A DNA stretch of 64,000 nucleotides from Nocardioides turkmenicus (GTDB lineage: Bacteria > Actinomycetota > Actinomycetes > Propionibacteriales > Nocardioidaceae): positions 310,001 to 374,000 of the forward strand of contig NZ_JAALAA010000001.1 in the NCBI RefSeq assembly GCF_011045035.1, read 5' to 3'. A program made the translations under genes and the position numbers. The notes below the pieces were generated by a model. The model saw only the letters and a program-made list of their open reading frames with translations. It was not told the origin of the DNA and made no database searches. This document shows positions 1-8,499 of the stretch, piece by piece (position 1 is the stretch's first letter; each line of letters starts with the position of its first letter).

Positions 1-1245
1 ATGTCCTACTCTCCAGTAACTGCGTGGCCCCTGGGGAGGGAGCACTCAGCAGCGGGGAACTGCGAGATTCAGGGGAGCAACCGTACTTTGCGCGCTAATG
101 AGGGAGCGCGGCTGAACGGCGCCCATGTGGCCGTGTTCAGCTGGCGCGATTCTGAGAACCCTGAGGCCGGTGGGGCCGAGCACTACCTCCACCAGATCAC
201 CGCCGGGCTGGTCGACGCCGGAGCACGGGTGACGGTCTTCACCGCGGCCTACCCGGGCGCACGTGCCCACGAGGAGCGCGACGGCATCCGCTACGTACGC
301 CGCGGCGGCAAGCTCAGCATCTACCTGTGGGGCGTGCTGCTGCTCGCCCTGGGAAGGCTGGGCCCGATCGGCCGCGTCGACGCGGTCATCGACGTGCAGA
401 ACGGGCTGCCGTTCTTCACGCCGCTCGGCACCCGGGCGCCGGTCACGGTGCTCGTCCACCACGTCCACCGCGAGCAGTGGCCGGTGGTCTACCCGGGCCT
501 GCCCGGACGGATCGGCTGGTGGGTCGAATCGTGGCTGGCGCCACGGCTCTACCGCCGCAAGCAGTACGTCGCGGTCTCCCGCGCCACCCGGGCCGAGCTC
601 GCCACGCTCGGCGTCGACCCTGCCCGGGTCGCGGTCGTGCACAACGGTGCCGCGCCGGCGCTGAGCGACCGGCCGGCCAAGACCGAGCACCCCTCGATCT
701 GCGTCGTCGGACGGCTGGTGCCGCACAAGCGGGTCGAGCTCGCGGTCGACGCGGTGGTGGCGCTGCGGGCGTCCTACCCGGACCTGCGGCTGACCATCGT
801 GGGCGGCGGCTGGTGGGCCGACGAGCTGGCTGCGTACGTCTCGCGGGTGGGGGCCGGCGACTTCGTCGAGATGCTGGGGCACGTCTCGGAGGAGCTGAAG
901 GAGGCCGTCTACGAGCGCTCCTGGCTGATGGCGCTTCCCTCGCTGAAGGAGGGCTGGGGCCTGGTGGTCACCGAGGCCGCCCAGCACGGCACCCCGACCG
1001 TCGCCTTCCGCGACGCCGGCGGGACGACCGAGTCGATCGACGACGGCGAGTCCGGCGTGCTGGTCGACGACCAGCCCGGGTTCGTGGCCGCGCTCGACCA
1101 CCTGCTCGGCGACGAGATCCGCCGCAAGGAGCTCGCCGAGGGTGCCCGCTGGCACGCCCGCAAGCACACCTGGGAGCAGAGCCAGCTCAACTTCAACGCC
1201 GTGCTCGCCTCGGCCCTGCAGGGCCACGTGGTCGGCGCGGACTGA
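1..1245 (+). CDS. GT4-family glycosyltransferase (5' end uncertain)
   Basis: Probably transfers a sugar from an activated donor onto a cell-surface glycan at the inner face of the membrane. The sequence has the two-domain GT-B layout: an N-terminal acceptor domain with GGAEHYLHQI near residue 56, and a C-terminal nucleotide-sugar domain starting around VVGRLVPHKR, followed by SLKEGWGLVVTEAAQHGTP, the E-x7-E donor-binding signature of GT4 enzymes. The frame is open from base 1, so the gene could begin outside the window, but the first ~40 residues look unlike protein. Better starts are the TTG at 88, which has AGGGGAG 10 nt upstream, or the GTG at 127, which would give the usual short VAVFSW N-terminus. 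The gene converges on the DUF2613/AftD-like pair across a strong hairpin. The family is secure; the sugar and acceptor are not known. Confidence 0.85.
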   Translation: MSYSPVTAWPLGREHSAAGNCEIQGSNRTLRANEGARLNGAHVAVFSWRDSENPEAGGAEHYLHQITAGLVDAGARVTVFTAAYPGARAHEERDGIRYVRRGGKLSIYLWGVLLLALGRLGPIGRVDAVIDVQNGLPFFTPLGTRAPVTVLVHHVHREQWPVVYPGLPGRIGWWVESWLAPRLYRRKQYVAVSRATRAELATLGVDPARVAVVHNGAAPALSDRPAKTEHPSICVVGRLVPHKRVELAVDAVVALRASYPDLRLTIVGGGWWADELAAYVSRVGAGDFVEMLGHVSEELKEAVYERSWLMALPSLKEGWGLVVTEAAQHGTPTVAFRDAGGTTESIDDGESGVLVDDQPGFVAALDHLLGDEIRRKELAEGARWHARKHTWEQSQLNFNAVLASALQGHVVGAD

Positions 1246-1259
1246 CTGCTTATATGGAG

Positions 1260-1291
1260 AAGGGGCCCGGCGGATCACCGCCGGGCCCCTT
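1260..1291. terminator. Bidirectional hairpin terminator
   Basis: A perfect 14-bp GC-rich stem (AAGGGGCCCGGCGG and its complement) with an ATCA loop lies between the converging glycosyltransferase and DUF2613 genes. It ends in short A/T runs on each side and can serve both strands. Confidence 0.85.
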
Positions 1292-1306
1292 CGCTTGGGT
1301 CTGGGT

Positions 1307-1462
1307 TCAGTCGTTGGTGCCGTACTGAACCGTCGACTCGGAGACGCTCGGAGGATTCTCGACGGTGTTGTCCGTGCTGCTGGTGACGACTCCGACGATG
1401 GTCGCTGCGGCGACTCCGCCGCCCACAAGAATGCTGGCGACGATGGCAATGATGTTGCCCAT
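1307..1462 (-). CDS. DUF2613-family small membrane peptide
   Basis: A 51-residue protein beginning MGNIIAIVASILVGGGVAAA, with one hydrophobic segment (residues ~3-27) and a short polar tail ending TVQYGTND. A strong ribosome site (GGAGAGGGAGG) lies just upstream of the ATG. Length, start and the glycine/alanine-rich single helix match the actinobacterial DUF2613 family. In Mycobacterium tuberculosis the family member Rv0236A sits beside aftD (recalled from family knowledge); here the gene follows an AftD-like membrane protein in the same orientation with a 20-bp gap, so the pairing is kept. The function is unknown; a role as a small partner of the glycosyltransferase is an inference. Confidence 0.8.
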   Translation of the reverse strand: MGNIIAIVASILVGGGVAAATIVGVVTSSTDNTVENPPSVSESTVQYGTND

Positions 1463-1482
1463 GGATATGTGACCTCCCTCTC

Positions 1483-3159
1483 CTAGCCGCGAACCTTAGC
1501 AGTCTGCCGACGAACCATACTGATCAGTAGCAAAACTGTTGACGTTGTGGCTCCGATCCAGGCCAGGCCGTACGCCACCCAAGCCCCGATCACCGCCGGA
1601 CCGGCCTTCGCCGCCGGTGTCCGGTGGTCGCGTTCGGGCAGTCGCTGCACGAGCAGGTCACCGCCCTCATAGACGATCTCGCCGGCGATCCGTGGGGCGT
1701 CGCCTGCGGAGCGGTCGGTGATGACGTACCCGATCCCGAGCTGTCGCAGGTTGGTGACCTGTCCCGTGACGTCGGTGTTGGAGAGCTCGTCGAAGACCGT
1801 CGCCGTCCGCAGGTCCTCCCCCGGGATCACCGTGCTGCCGATGACCAGGTCTCCGTTCACGATGCTCGCGCGGGTCAGCATCCGCGGCAGCGGGTCGAGC
1901 ACGGGACGGCCGCCGTTCCACGAGGGTGCGCGGTAGGCGGACCACGGCAGGACGAGTACGTCCCCCGGTGCGGTCTCCTCGCCGAGCGCCCCGCGGGCGT
2001 GGTGCCACGCGGGCGGGTAGTCGGCGGTGCCGATCCCGCCCGCGAGGCCCCAGGCGGCGTCGGTGAGCACGGCGACCGGCGTGAGCGCGAGGACGATCGC
2101 GGCCGCCCAGCGGGGCGCCGTTGTGCGGAGTCGCTCGGTCAGGGTGTCGACTCCCGCCGCGACGGTCACGACCAGCAGCGGCAGGCAGAGCGGGAGCAGA
2201 CGGCTGCTGTCGCGGAGCAGCGCCAAGCCGGGTACGTCCCGGGCGAGGGCGTCGAGGGCCTCCGGCACAGCCCAGCCGGCGAGCGCGACCGCCAGGCCGG
2301 CGACCCACAGCGCCAGGATCGCCACCCGCTGACCGTCCGACGCCCACCACCGGCGGAGCCCGGCCACAGCGAGCGCCATGACGAGCAGCAACGCCGCCCA
2401 GGCCGCCCAGCCCTCGCGGCTCGCCGGAACGACCGACGTGTTCCAGATCCCGGCGAGCGACAGCGCCGCCAGCGGGGCGGGCAGCGCGTCGCCGCGCAGC
2501 GCGAAGACGTCGAACCCGGTGGCCGACGCCGCCTCGGAGGCGTGGGTCAGGCCGCTGACGAGCCAGGGCGCGTTGACCGCCACCACCGCGGCGAGCAGCA
2601 GGACCGGCCGGCGGCCGCGGCGCAGACCGGTGGCGAGGAGCACGGCCCCCGCGACGATCCCCGCGCTCGCGCTCAGGCTCCCGGCGAGCAGCACCGGCAG
2701 CATCCACACCGGGCCCCGCTCCCCCGCCGCCCAGCGGCGGCCGGCCACCACCAGCCAGGGGACGGCGGCGTAGGCCAGCAGCATCGGCCAGTGGCCCATC
2801 CAGAGCCGCTCGGCGACGTACGGGCTCCAGACCGTCAGACTCACCACGGCCAGCCGGGCGGTGAGCGAGCGGTCGCGCACCACCTCCGCGGCCCCGGCCC
2901 CGGCGAGCACGAGCGCCCCCACGAGGACGATCTTCTGCAGCACCAGGCCCGGCACGATCTCGTCGAGCACCGCGACCACCGCGTCCGAGGGCACCGCCCG
3001 CGGCAGCCCCGACCCGAGCCCGAGCACGTCGCGGGTCAGCGCGAGGTCGGACACCCACACCATGTCGTAGGTGAGCACGAAGCCGGGCCCCAGCGCCGGC
3101 CCCAGCATCAGCACCGCGAGCACGCCCGCCCACAAGGTCGGCACCACCCGCTCGCTCAC
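1483..3159 (-). CDS. AftD-like GT-C membrane glycosyltransferase
   Basis: A 558-residue polytopic membrane protein with about 10-12 hydrophobic helices and a polar C-terminal part (residues ~385-515) that looks extracytoplasmic. Near the N-terminus LTYDMVWVSDLAL carries acidic residues in the first outer loop, and SPYVAERLWMGHWPMLLAYA resembles the membrane core of alpha-(1->3)-arabinofuranosyltransferases (AftD/DUF3367). It is under half the length of mycobacterial AftD (~1400 residues) and lacks the long C-terminal carbohydrate-binding modules. Such GT-C enzymes use polyprenyl-phosphate sugars outside the membrane. The GTG start lies exactly 6 nt after a TAGGGT box, so the mRNA is probably leaderless. 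Sited with a GT4 enzyme and a flippase, it probably helps build a surface polysaccharide. Class fairly sure; arabinosyl specificity unproven. Confidence 0.7.
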   Translation of the reverse strand: MSERVVPTLWAGVLAVLMLGPALGPGFVLTYDMVWVSDLALTRDVLGLGSGLPRAVPSDAVVAVLDEIVPGLVLQKIVLVGALVLAGAGAAEVVRDRSLTARLAVVSLTVWSPYVAERLWMGHWPMLLAYAAVPWLVVAGRRWAAGERGPVWMLPVLLAGSLSASAGIVAGAVLLATGLRRGRRPVLLLAAVVAVNAPWLVSGLTHASEAASATGFDVFALRGDALPAPLAALSLAGIWNTSVVPASREGWAAWAALLLVMALAVAGLRRWWASDGQRVAILALWVAGLAVALAGWAVPEALDALARDVPGLALLRDSSRLLPLCLPLLVVTVAAGVDTLTERLRTTAPRWAAAIVLALTPVAVLTDAAWGLAGGIGTADYPPAWHHARGALGEETAPGDVLVLPWSAYRAPSWNGGRPVLDPLPRMLTRASIVNGDLVIGSTVIPGEDLRTATVFDELSNTDVTGQVTNLRQLGIGYVITDRSAGDAPRIAGEIVYEGGDLLVQRLPERDHRTPAAKAGPAVIGAWVAYGLAWIGATTSTVLLLISMVRRQTAKVRG

Positions 3160-3165
3160 GCCGCC

Positions 3166-3171
3166 ACCCTA
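3166..3171 (-). promoter_or_regulatory. -10 box of the AftD-like gene (leaderless)
   Basis: TAGGGT followed by exactly 6 nt and the GTG start codon. Its upstream edge is 2 bp from the 21-bp repeat array, so the array covers the -35 region of this promoter. Confidence 0.6.
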
Positions 3172-3172
3172 A

Positions 3173-3232
3173 GCCGAGACGTCAGTTCTGCAGGCCGAGA
3201 CGTCAGTTCTGGCGACCGAGACGTCACTTGTG
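3173..3232 (+). repeat. 21-bp-period direct repeat array 1 (3 units)
   Basis: Three 18-bp units spaced exactly 21 bp apart begin at 3173, 3194 and 3215. Units 1 and 2 are identical (GCCGAGACGTCAGTTCTG); unit 3 differs at a few bases (ACCGAGACGTCACTTGTG). Spacers are 3 bp (CAG, GCG). The array sits in the divergent gap between the AftD-like gene and the flippase. The same unit recurs at 11953-12098. The function is unknown: an operator array (21 bp is two helical turns) or a dispersed repeat element. Confidence 0.9.
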
Positions 3233-3289
3233 GCGAACGAGTTCCGATCCTGGGCGGATGCCGGTGCCGGCATGTGACCTGCCGCACCA

Positions 3290-3295
3290 TAGGCT
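3290..3295 (+). promoter_or_regulatory. -10 box of the flippase gene (leaderless)
   Basis: TAGGCT, a 6-nt spacer and the GTG start codon; no ribosome-binding site lies between. This arrangement recurs before many genes in the window. Confidence 0.6.
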
Positions 3296-3301
3296 TTCCA
3301 G

Positions 3302-4564
3302 GTGCCCACGATGACCGCCAGCCCGACCAGCGCCCGCCGGCGCAGGCTGTCGGCGCTCGTCCGCAGCAGCGGCTTCCTCGCGGTCTGCATCATGGTCACC
3401 AACGTCGCGACCTACGGGTTCCAGATCATCGCCGCCCGGATCCTCGGCCCCGGACAGTACGGCGGCGTCGCGTCGATGATGTCGCTGCTCCTCGTGGTCG
3501 GCGTGGTCCAGCTCGGGATGCAGGCGACGGCCTCGCGCCGGGTCACCGAGACGCCCGGCCAGGAGCGCGCCATCGAGCAGACGGTGCTGCGGGCGACCTA
3601 CCGCGCAGCCATCGTGGTCGGCGTGGTCATGCTCGCCGCTTCGCCACTGGTGTGGCGGATGCTTCGGCTCGACTCGATCTATCCGGCCCTGCTGGTTGCG
3701 GTCTGTGCGGTGCCGCTGACGATCATGGGCGGCCAGGCCGGGGTGCTGCAGGGCGAGCGTCGCTGGCTCGACCTGGCGATGGTCTACCTGGCCCTCGGCA
3801 TCCCCCGCGTGGTGGTCGCCACTGCCGCGATGTGGGTACGCCCGACCGAGGGCGCCGCGATGGCCGGCGTCGCGCTCGCCCAGTTCGCGCCGGCGGTCGT
3901 CGGGTGGTGGGTGCTGCGGCGGCGTACGGTTGCTGCTGCCTCTGCCGACGCGAGGCCCGGCCCCGTCAAGCCCGTCATCCTGGAGATGCTGCACGGCTCG
4001 ATCGCGCTGCTGGGCTTCTTCGCGCTCTCCAACGTCGACATCCTGATCGCGCGCAACGTACTCTCCGACCACGTCTCCGGCCTGTACGCCGGTGGCCTGA
4101 TCCTCACCAAGGCCGTGCTGTTCCTGCCGCAGTTCGTGGTGATCATCGCGTTCCCGTCGATGTCGGCAGAAGCGAGTCGCCGCTCGGCGCTGGTCAAGTC
4201 GCTGGCCCTCGTCGGCGGTCTGGGCGCGTGCGCGATCGCCGGCTCCTGGCTGCTTTCCTGGCTGGCGATGATCTTCATCGGCGGTCCCGACTACGCCGAG
4301 ATCGAGGGCCTGCTCTGGGTCTTCGCGATCCTCGGCATGGTGCTGTCCGTGCTCCAGCTCCTCGTCTACTCGGTCCTGGCCCGGCGCAGCCGGCTCTCGG
4401 CGTACCTCCTCTGGATCGCCGTCGCCGCGGTCGTCGCCGTCGGCGCGACGCAGACCACCGTGGAGGGCCTCGTCTGGTCGGTCCTCAGCATCGACGCCGT
4501 CCTCGTGGCCGTCCTCCTGACCGTCACCTTCTGGCGTCTCCACCAGACGTCCAACCGCGACTGA
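3302..4564 (+). CDS. Polysaccharide flippase (Wzx/MATE-like)
   Basis: A 420-residue membrane protein with about 12-14 hydrophobic helices and no soluble domain, the size and pattern of MOP-superfamily lipid-linked oligosaccharide flippases. GFLAVCIMVTNVATYGFQII and ARILGPGQYGGVASMMSLLL near the N-terminus match the family's first helix and conserved Gly-rich loop. These proteins turn lipid-linked glycans from the inner to the outer membrane face. The GTG start has a -10 box 6 nt upstream and no ribosome site; an ATG 9 nt further in is the alternative. The neighbours are an AftD-like transferase, divergent, and a GT4 enzyme, which fits surface-glycan export. The substrate cannot be told from the sequence. 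Confidence 0.8.
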   Translation: MPTMTASPTSARRRRLSALVRSSGFLAVCIMVTNVATYGFQIIAARILGPGQYGGVASMMSLLLVVGVVQLGMQATASRRVTETPGQERAIEQTVLRATYRAAIVVGVVMLAASPLVWRMLRLDSIYPALLVAVCAVPLTIMGGQAGVLQGERRWLDLAMVYLALGIPRVVVATAAMWVRPTEGAAMAGVALAQFAPAVVGWWVLRRRTVAAASADARPGPVKPVILEMLHGSIALLGFFALSNVDILIARNVLSDHVSGLYAGGLILTKAVLFLPQFVVIIAFPSMSAEASRRSALVKSLALVGGLGACAIAGSWLLSWLAMIFIGGPDYAEIEGLLWVFAILGMVLSVLQLLVYSVLARRSRLSAYLLWIAVAAVVAVGATQTTVEGLVWSVLSIDAVLVAVLLTVTFWRLHQTSNRD

Positions 4565-4604
4565 CCTGCGATTTCACCAAACTGTCGGCGCGGCAGGCTT
4601 AGAT

Positions 4605-5945
4605 GTGCGCATCATGCCTCGCTGGTCAATCGACGCCGTGGAGAAGGCGGCCCCCGACGCCGGGTCGCTCAACGCCGCCCGCAAGCTCGCCGTCCCCGGT
4701 CCCTGGTCGGAGACCGGCGCCACCGACGTGCTCGTCTGGGGCAAGTGCCAGGGCTCGGGCAAGAACCCCTACCAGGTGAGCGTCGACCTCACCGGCCCCG
4801 CCTACAAGTGCTCGTGCCCGTCGCGGAAGTTCCCGTGCAAGCACGCGATCGCGCTGCTGTTGCTGTGGGCCGAGGCGCAGGTGGGCGAGGTCGACGAGCC
4901 GGAGGCGTACGCCTCGGAGTGGGCCGCCCAGCGTGCCGCTCGTGCCGAGGGTGCCGCCGAGCGCGCATCGGCCCCGGCCAAGCCGGTGGACAAGGCTGCT
5001 CAGGCGAGACGGGCCGCCGAGCGCCGGGCGCTGATGGACGGCGGCGTCGAGGACCTCGTGCTGTGGTTGGAGGACCTGGCGCGGGGCGGGCTCGCCACCG
5101 CGAAGACGCAGCCATGGGCCTGGTGGGACGCGGCCGCCTCCCGGCTGGTCGACGCACAGCTGCCCGGGCTCGGCGAGCGAGTCCGGGAGATGGCAGTCGC
5201 GGTCAACCGGCGTGAGGACTGGGCCGAGCATCTGCTGATCGAGATCGGCCGCTGGTGGACCGCGGCCCAGGCCTGGCGGTCCTGGGACTCCCTCGACGCC
5301 GACACCCAGGGCGACCTGCGCGTGGTCATCGGCTGGGCGGTGCCGAGCGCCCAGATCCTGGAGGCGGGGGTGCATGCCGACGTGTGGACCGTGCTGGGGG
5401 CGCACCGCGACGAACGCGGCAACCTGATCGAACAGCGGACGTGGCTGCGCTCCGACTCGGGCGAGACCGCGTTGCTCCTCGACTTCGCGGCAGGCGGCAA
5501 TCCGCTGCCGATCGCCCGGCTGGCCGGAGCCCGGCTGGAGGCATCGGTCGGCTTCTATCCCGGCCATGCGCCGCGCAGGGTCGTGCTCGCCTCGGAGCCG
5601 GCAGCGCTTCCCGCCACCTCCGACCTCGGGAGCGCGACCGATCTCGCCGGCGCGCGAGCGGCGCTCGCGGCCATCCGCGCGAGCAACCCGTGGGCCGACC
5701 GGGCACCGGTCGTGGTCCGCGTTGCCGCGTCCGTGCCCGAGGGCGACGAGCAGCCGTTCGTCGTGGACGACGTCGGCCACCAGGTGCCGCTGCTCGGCGA
5801 GCCGGGGACCTGGTGGCGGCTGCTGGCGCTGACCGGGGGTCATCCGGTGACCGCGTTCGGGGAGATCGAGGACGCCGGGCTGCGGGTGCTCACCGTGGCA
5901 GGGGTCGAGGAAGGATCCGACGATGGGGAGCTGGTGGCGCTGTGA
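4605..5945 (+). CDS. SWIM zinc finger protein (YehQ-like)
   Basis: A 446-residue protein whose N-terminal part holds a SWIM zinc finger: C-x-C at residues ~69-71 followed by CKH at ~80-82 (KCSCPSRKFPCKHA). SWIM fingers bind nucleic acids or proteins. An Ala/Glu/Arg-rich linker (~100-145) follows, then a globular C-terminal half of unknown fold. It is the first gene of a five-gene operon; its stop overlaps the next start as GTGA. The GTG at 4605 is used here; an ATG 9 nt downstream is equally possible, and TAGATG at 4600 may be part of the promoter. E. coli YehQ, in the yehLMPQ locus, is also a SWIM protein (recalled). The role within the complex is unknown. Confidence 0.85.
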   Translation: MRIMPRWSIDAVEKAAPDAGSLNAARKLAVPGPWSETGATDVLVWGKCQGSGKNPYQVSVDLTGPAYKCSCPSRKFPCKHAIALLLLWAEAQVGEVDEPEAYASEWAAQRAARAEGAAERASAPAKPVDKAAQARRAAERRALMDGGVEDLVLWLEDLARGGLATAKTQPWAWWDAAASRLVDAQLPGLGERVREMAVAVNRREDWAEHLLIEIGRWWTAAQAWRSWDSLDADTQGDLRVVIGWAVPSAQILEAGVHADVWTVLGAHRDERGNLIEQRTWLRSDSGETALLLDFAAGGNPLPIARLAGARLEASVGFYPGHAPRRVVLASEPAALPATSDLGSATDLAGARAALAAIRASNPWADRAPVVVRVAASVPEGDEQPFVVDDVGHQVPLLGEPGTWWRLLALTGGHPVTAFGEIEDAGLRVLTVAGVEEGSDDGELVAL

Positions 5946-7414
5946 GCACGGTCGAGGAGTGGTGGGACGCCGTTGCCGCAGCCGCGCTGCTCGGCACGGC
6001 GCGGCGAGGCGTGCCCACGGCGCCCGAGACGGTGCCGATGCCGGATCGACGCGGGCCTTCGGCGCAGACCGCGCTGCTCGACGCGTCGGCGCTGGGTGGA
6101 GCGATGGTGCGCTCGGGGCGGCCGCTCCGCACCGGGTCCGCACCGGCGGCGGCCCCGGCCGACCGGCTGCCGGTGGCACCGGCTGGTGGCGTACAGCTGT
6201 TGGAGCTGGTGCTCAACCAGACGCCCGGTGGAGCGGACCTGAGGGGCGACCTCCTCGGCCACTGGCTGGCCTGTGCGAACGCGGCCGGCTACCGGGTGCC
6301 GTCGCGGCTGCTCCCCCGGCTGCTCGACCAGGCGCTGACCCGGCCCGAGCTGCACCGCGACGCGCTGGCGGCCGCCGACGCACGCGGCGCCTGGTTGGTG
6401 GCCAACCGGCGCCGGTGGCGTCCGATGATCGCCTCGGCGCAGGCCGCTGTCGCAGGTGAGAGGTCCCTCGACGACGCGGCCTGGGCCCGCGAGCCGACCG
6501 CGGCTCGCGCAGAGATGCTGACCCGGCTGCGGGCCGCCGACCCGGCCGCCGCACGCGAACGGCTCGAGTCGACATGGGCGAGCGAGAAGGCCGCCGACCG
6601 CGCCACCCTGATCAAGACGCTCCGGACCGGCCTGAGCCCCGAGGACGAGCCGTTCCTGGAGCGCGCCCTCGACGACCGGAGCGCGGACGTGCGGGGCTCC
6701 GCCCGGCTCCTGCTCGACGCCCTGCCCGGCTCGGCGCGCGGACAGCGGCTCGGCGCGCTGCTCCGTCCGCTCATCAGCGTGACCGGGATCGTCCGCCGGA
6801 CGCTCCACGTCGCGCCGCCCGCCGAGGCCGACGCCGCGGCGACGCGCGACGGGCTCGACCAGGCGCCGAAGGGCCGCTCCCAGCGCGGCCACTGGCTCCA
6901 ACAGCTGACCGCGGGTGCTCCGCTCGAGGTCTGGACCGACGCGACCGGACGCGACCCCGCTGCGACCTGGCCGATGATCACCGATCCCGACGCCCGCGCC
7001 GGCATCATCAGCGCCGTCATCGCCCGTCGCGACCCCGTCTGGGCCCGTGCGCTGGTCGACGACGTCCACCGCGGTGAGCTTCTCGAGATCGTGCCGAACG
7101 CCGACCGGGAGGCGATCGTGCTGCGTCAGCTCCTCACCGGCGCCGGCTCGGGAACCGGATCGGGCGCGACGACCATCTCGGCCCGGCTCCGCGCCGTCCC
7201 GGGGCCGTGGAGCCTCGACTTCAGCCGTACGATCCTGGATCTCCTTGCCGCCCGCGAACGCGAGCTGACCAGGTCGGTCGCCACCCTGGCCGCGCGGATG
7301 CCGCCCGAGATCGTGCCCGACCTGCACCGGCTGCCCGACGCCCTCGCCAAGCAGCGCAACCAGCTCATCCAGCACCTCTCCCTCGTCCACGCCATCACGG
7401 AGGCCTTCCAGTGA
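5942..7414 (+). CDS. DUF5691 family protein
   Basis: A 490-residue soluble, helix-rich protein. It opens with WWDAVAAAALLGTARRGVP, the conserved start of DUF5691 proteins, and contains ARGAWLVANRRRWRPMIAS near residue 150. The rest consists of repeated helix pairs with many Ala/Arg/Leu, suggestive of a HEAT-like scaffold. No catalytic motif is visible. The GTG start overlaps the SWIM stop codon and the 3' end overlaps the AAA+ start (GTGA), so translation is coupled on both sides. DUF5691 genes travel with SWIM, MoxR, DUF5682 and VWA genes in many bacteria; a scaffold or adaptor role for the ATPase is inferred from that company only. Confidence 0.8.
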   Translation: MSTVEEWWDAVAAAALLGTARRGVPTAPETVPMPDRRGPSAQTALLDASALGGAMVRSGRPLRTGSAPAAAPADRLPVAPAGGVQLLELVLNQTPGGADLRGDLLGHWLACANAAGYRVPSRLLPRLLDQALTRPELHRDALAAADARGAWLVANRRRWRPMIASAQAAVAGERSLDDAAWAREPTAARAEMLTRLRAADPAAARERLESTWASEKAADRATLIKTLRTGLSPEDEPFLERALDDRSADVRGSARLLLDALPGSARGQRLGALLRPLISVTGIVRRTLHVAPPAEADAAATRDGLDQAPKGRSQRGHWLQQLTAGAPLEVWTDATGRDPAATWPMITDPDARAGIISAVIARRDPVWARALVDDVHRGELLEIVPNADREAIVLRQLLTGAGSGTGSGATTISARLRAVPGPWSLDFSRTILDLLAARERELTRSVATLAARMPPEIVPDLHRLPDALAKQRNQLIQHLSLVHAITEAFQ

Positions 7415-8499
7415 CCGACATTCTTCGCGCCCATGCCGAGGACGCCTACGCCGCCGAGCTCTCCGCTCTGGCCGCCCACGACGCCGAGACCGGTCGGCCC
7501 CGCCCGCCGCAGTGGCGGCTCTCCCCGTGGGCCGTGACCACCTACCTCCTCGGGGGCGAGCTGCCGGACGGCACAGCGATCAGTGCGAAGTACGTCGGCG
7601 CCCGCCGTCTCATGGAGATCGCGGTCGCCTCGCTGGCCACCGACCGTGCGCTGCTGCTGCTCGGCGTGCCCGGCACGGCCAAGACCTGGGTGGGCGAGCA
7701 CCTGGCCGCGGCGATCTCAGGCGACTCGACGCTCGTGGTCCAGGGCACCGCCGGCACGCCCGAGGAATCGCTGCGCTACGGCTGGAACTACGCTCGCCTC
7801 CTCGCCGAGGGCCCGTCACGGGCCGCGCTGGTGCCGAGCCCGGTGATGCGGGCGATGGAGACCGGGGCACTCGTACGCATCGAGGAGCTGACCCGCATCC
7901 CCGCCGACGTCCAGGACGGCCTCATCTCGATCCTCTCGGAGAAGACGCTGCCGCTGCCCGAGCTCGACGACGAGGTGCAGGCACGGCAGGGGTTCAACGT
8001 CATCGCGACCGCGAACAACCGTGACAAGGGCGTCAACGACCTCTCCTCCGCGCTCAAGCGGCGCTTCAACACGGTCGTGCTGCCGCTGCCGGACACCCTC
8101 GACGACGAGGTGTCGATCGTGCGGACCCGGGTCGAGCAGCTCGGTGCCTCGCTCGCGCTGCCCGCCGACCTGAGCCACCTGGCCGAGATCGAGCGAGTGG
8201 TCACCATCTTCCGTGAACTCCGCTCGGGCGTCACCGCCGACGGCCGTACGTCGGTGAAATCGCCCTCCGCCACTCTCTCGACCGCCGAGGCGATCTCGGT
8301 GATGACCAACGGGGTGGCGCTGGCGGCTCACTTCGGCGACGGCGTGGTGCGGGCCGACGACGTCGCGGCCGGGTTGGTCGGCGCGGTCGTGAAGGATCCG
8401 GTGCAGGACCGGATCGTGTGGCAGGAGTACCTCGACACCGTGGTCCGCGACCGCCCGAGCTGGGCCGACCTCTACCGCGCCTGCCGGGAGCTGGTGTGA
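7411..8499 (+). CDS. MoxR-type AAA+ ATPase (YehL-like)
   Basis: A 362-residue AAA+ ATPase. Walker A is GVPGTAKT (residues 85-92), Walker B ends RIEE (156-159, with Glu where most families have Asp), sensor 1 is ATANNRD, and the arginine-finger segment is ALKRRFN. The C-terminal lid follows. MoxR proteins are chaperone-like ATPases that act with VWA-domain partners to remodel or load metal into target proteins; the VWA partner is two genes downstream. Both ends overlap neighbouring genes by 4 bp. The length is close to that of E. coli YehL (recalled). The family and ATPase activity are secure; the target protein is unknown. Confidence 0.92.
   Translation: MTDILRAHAEDAYAAELSALAAHDAETGRPRPPQWRLSPWAVTTYLLGGELPDGTAISAKYVGARRLMEIAVASLATDRALLLLGVPGTAKTWVGEHLAAAISGDSTLVVQGTAGTPEESLRYGWNYARLLAEGPSRAALVPSPVMRAMETGALVRIEELTRIPADVQDGLISILSEKTLPLPELDDEVQARQGFNVIATANNRDKGVNDLSSALKRRFNTVVLPLPDTLDDEVSIVRTRVEQLGASLALPADLSHLAEIERVVTIFRELRSGVTADGRTSVKSPSATLSTAEAISVMTNGVALAAHFGDGVVRADDVAAGLVGAVVKDPVQDRIVWQEYLDTVVRDRPSWADLYRACRELV

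Noticed and set aside
1624..4602. A 992-codon frame across the AftD-like gene and flippase
   Set aside because: Covers two real genes in other frames; composition is Arg/Gly/His-rich noise. The heptad RDVSSxG inside it only reflects the 21-bp DNA repeat.
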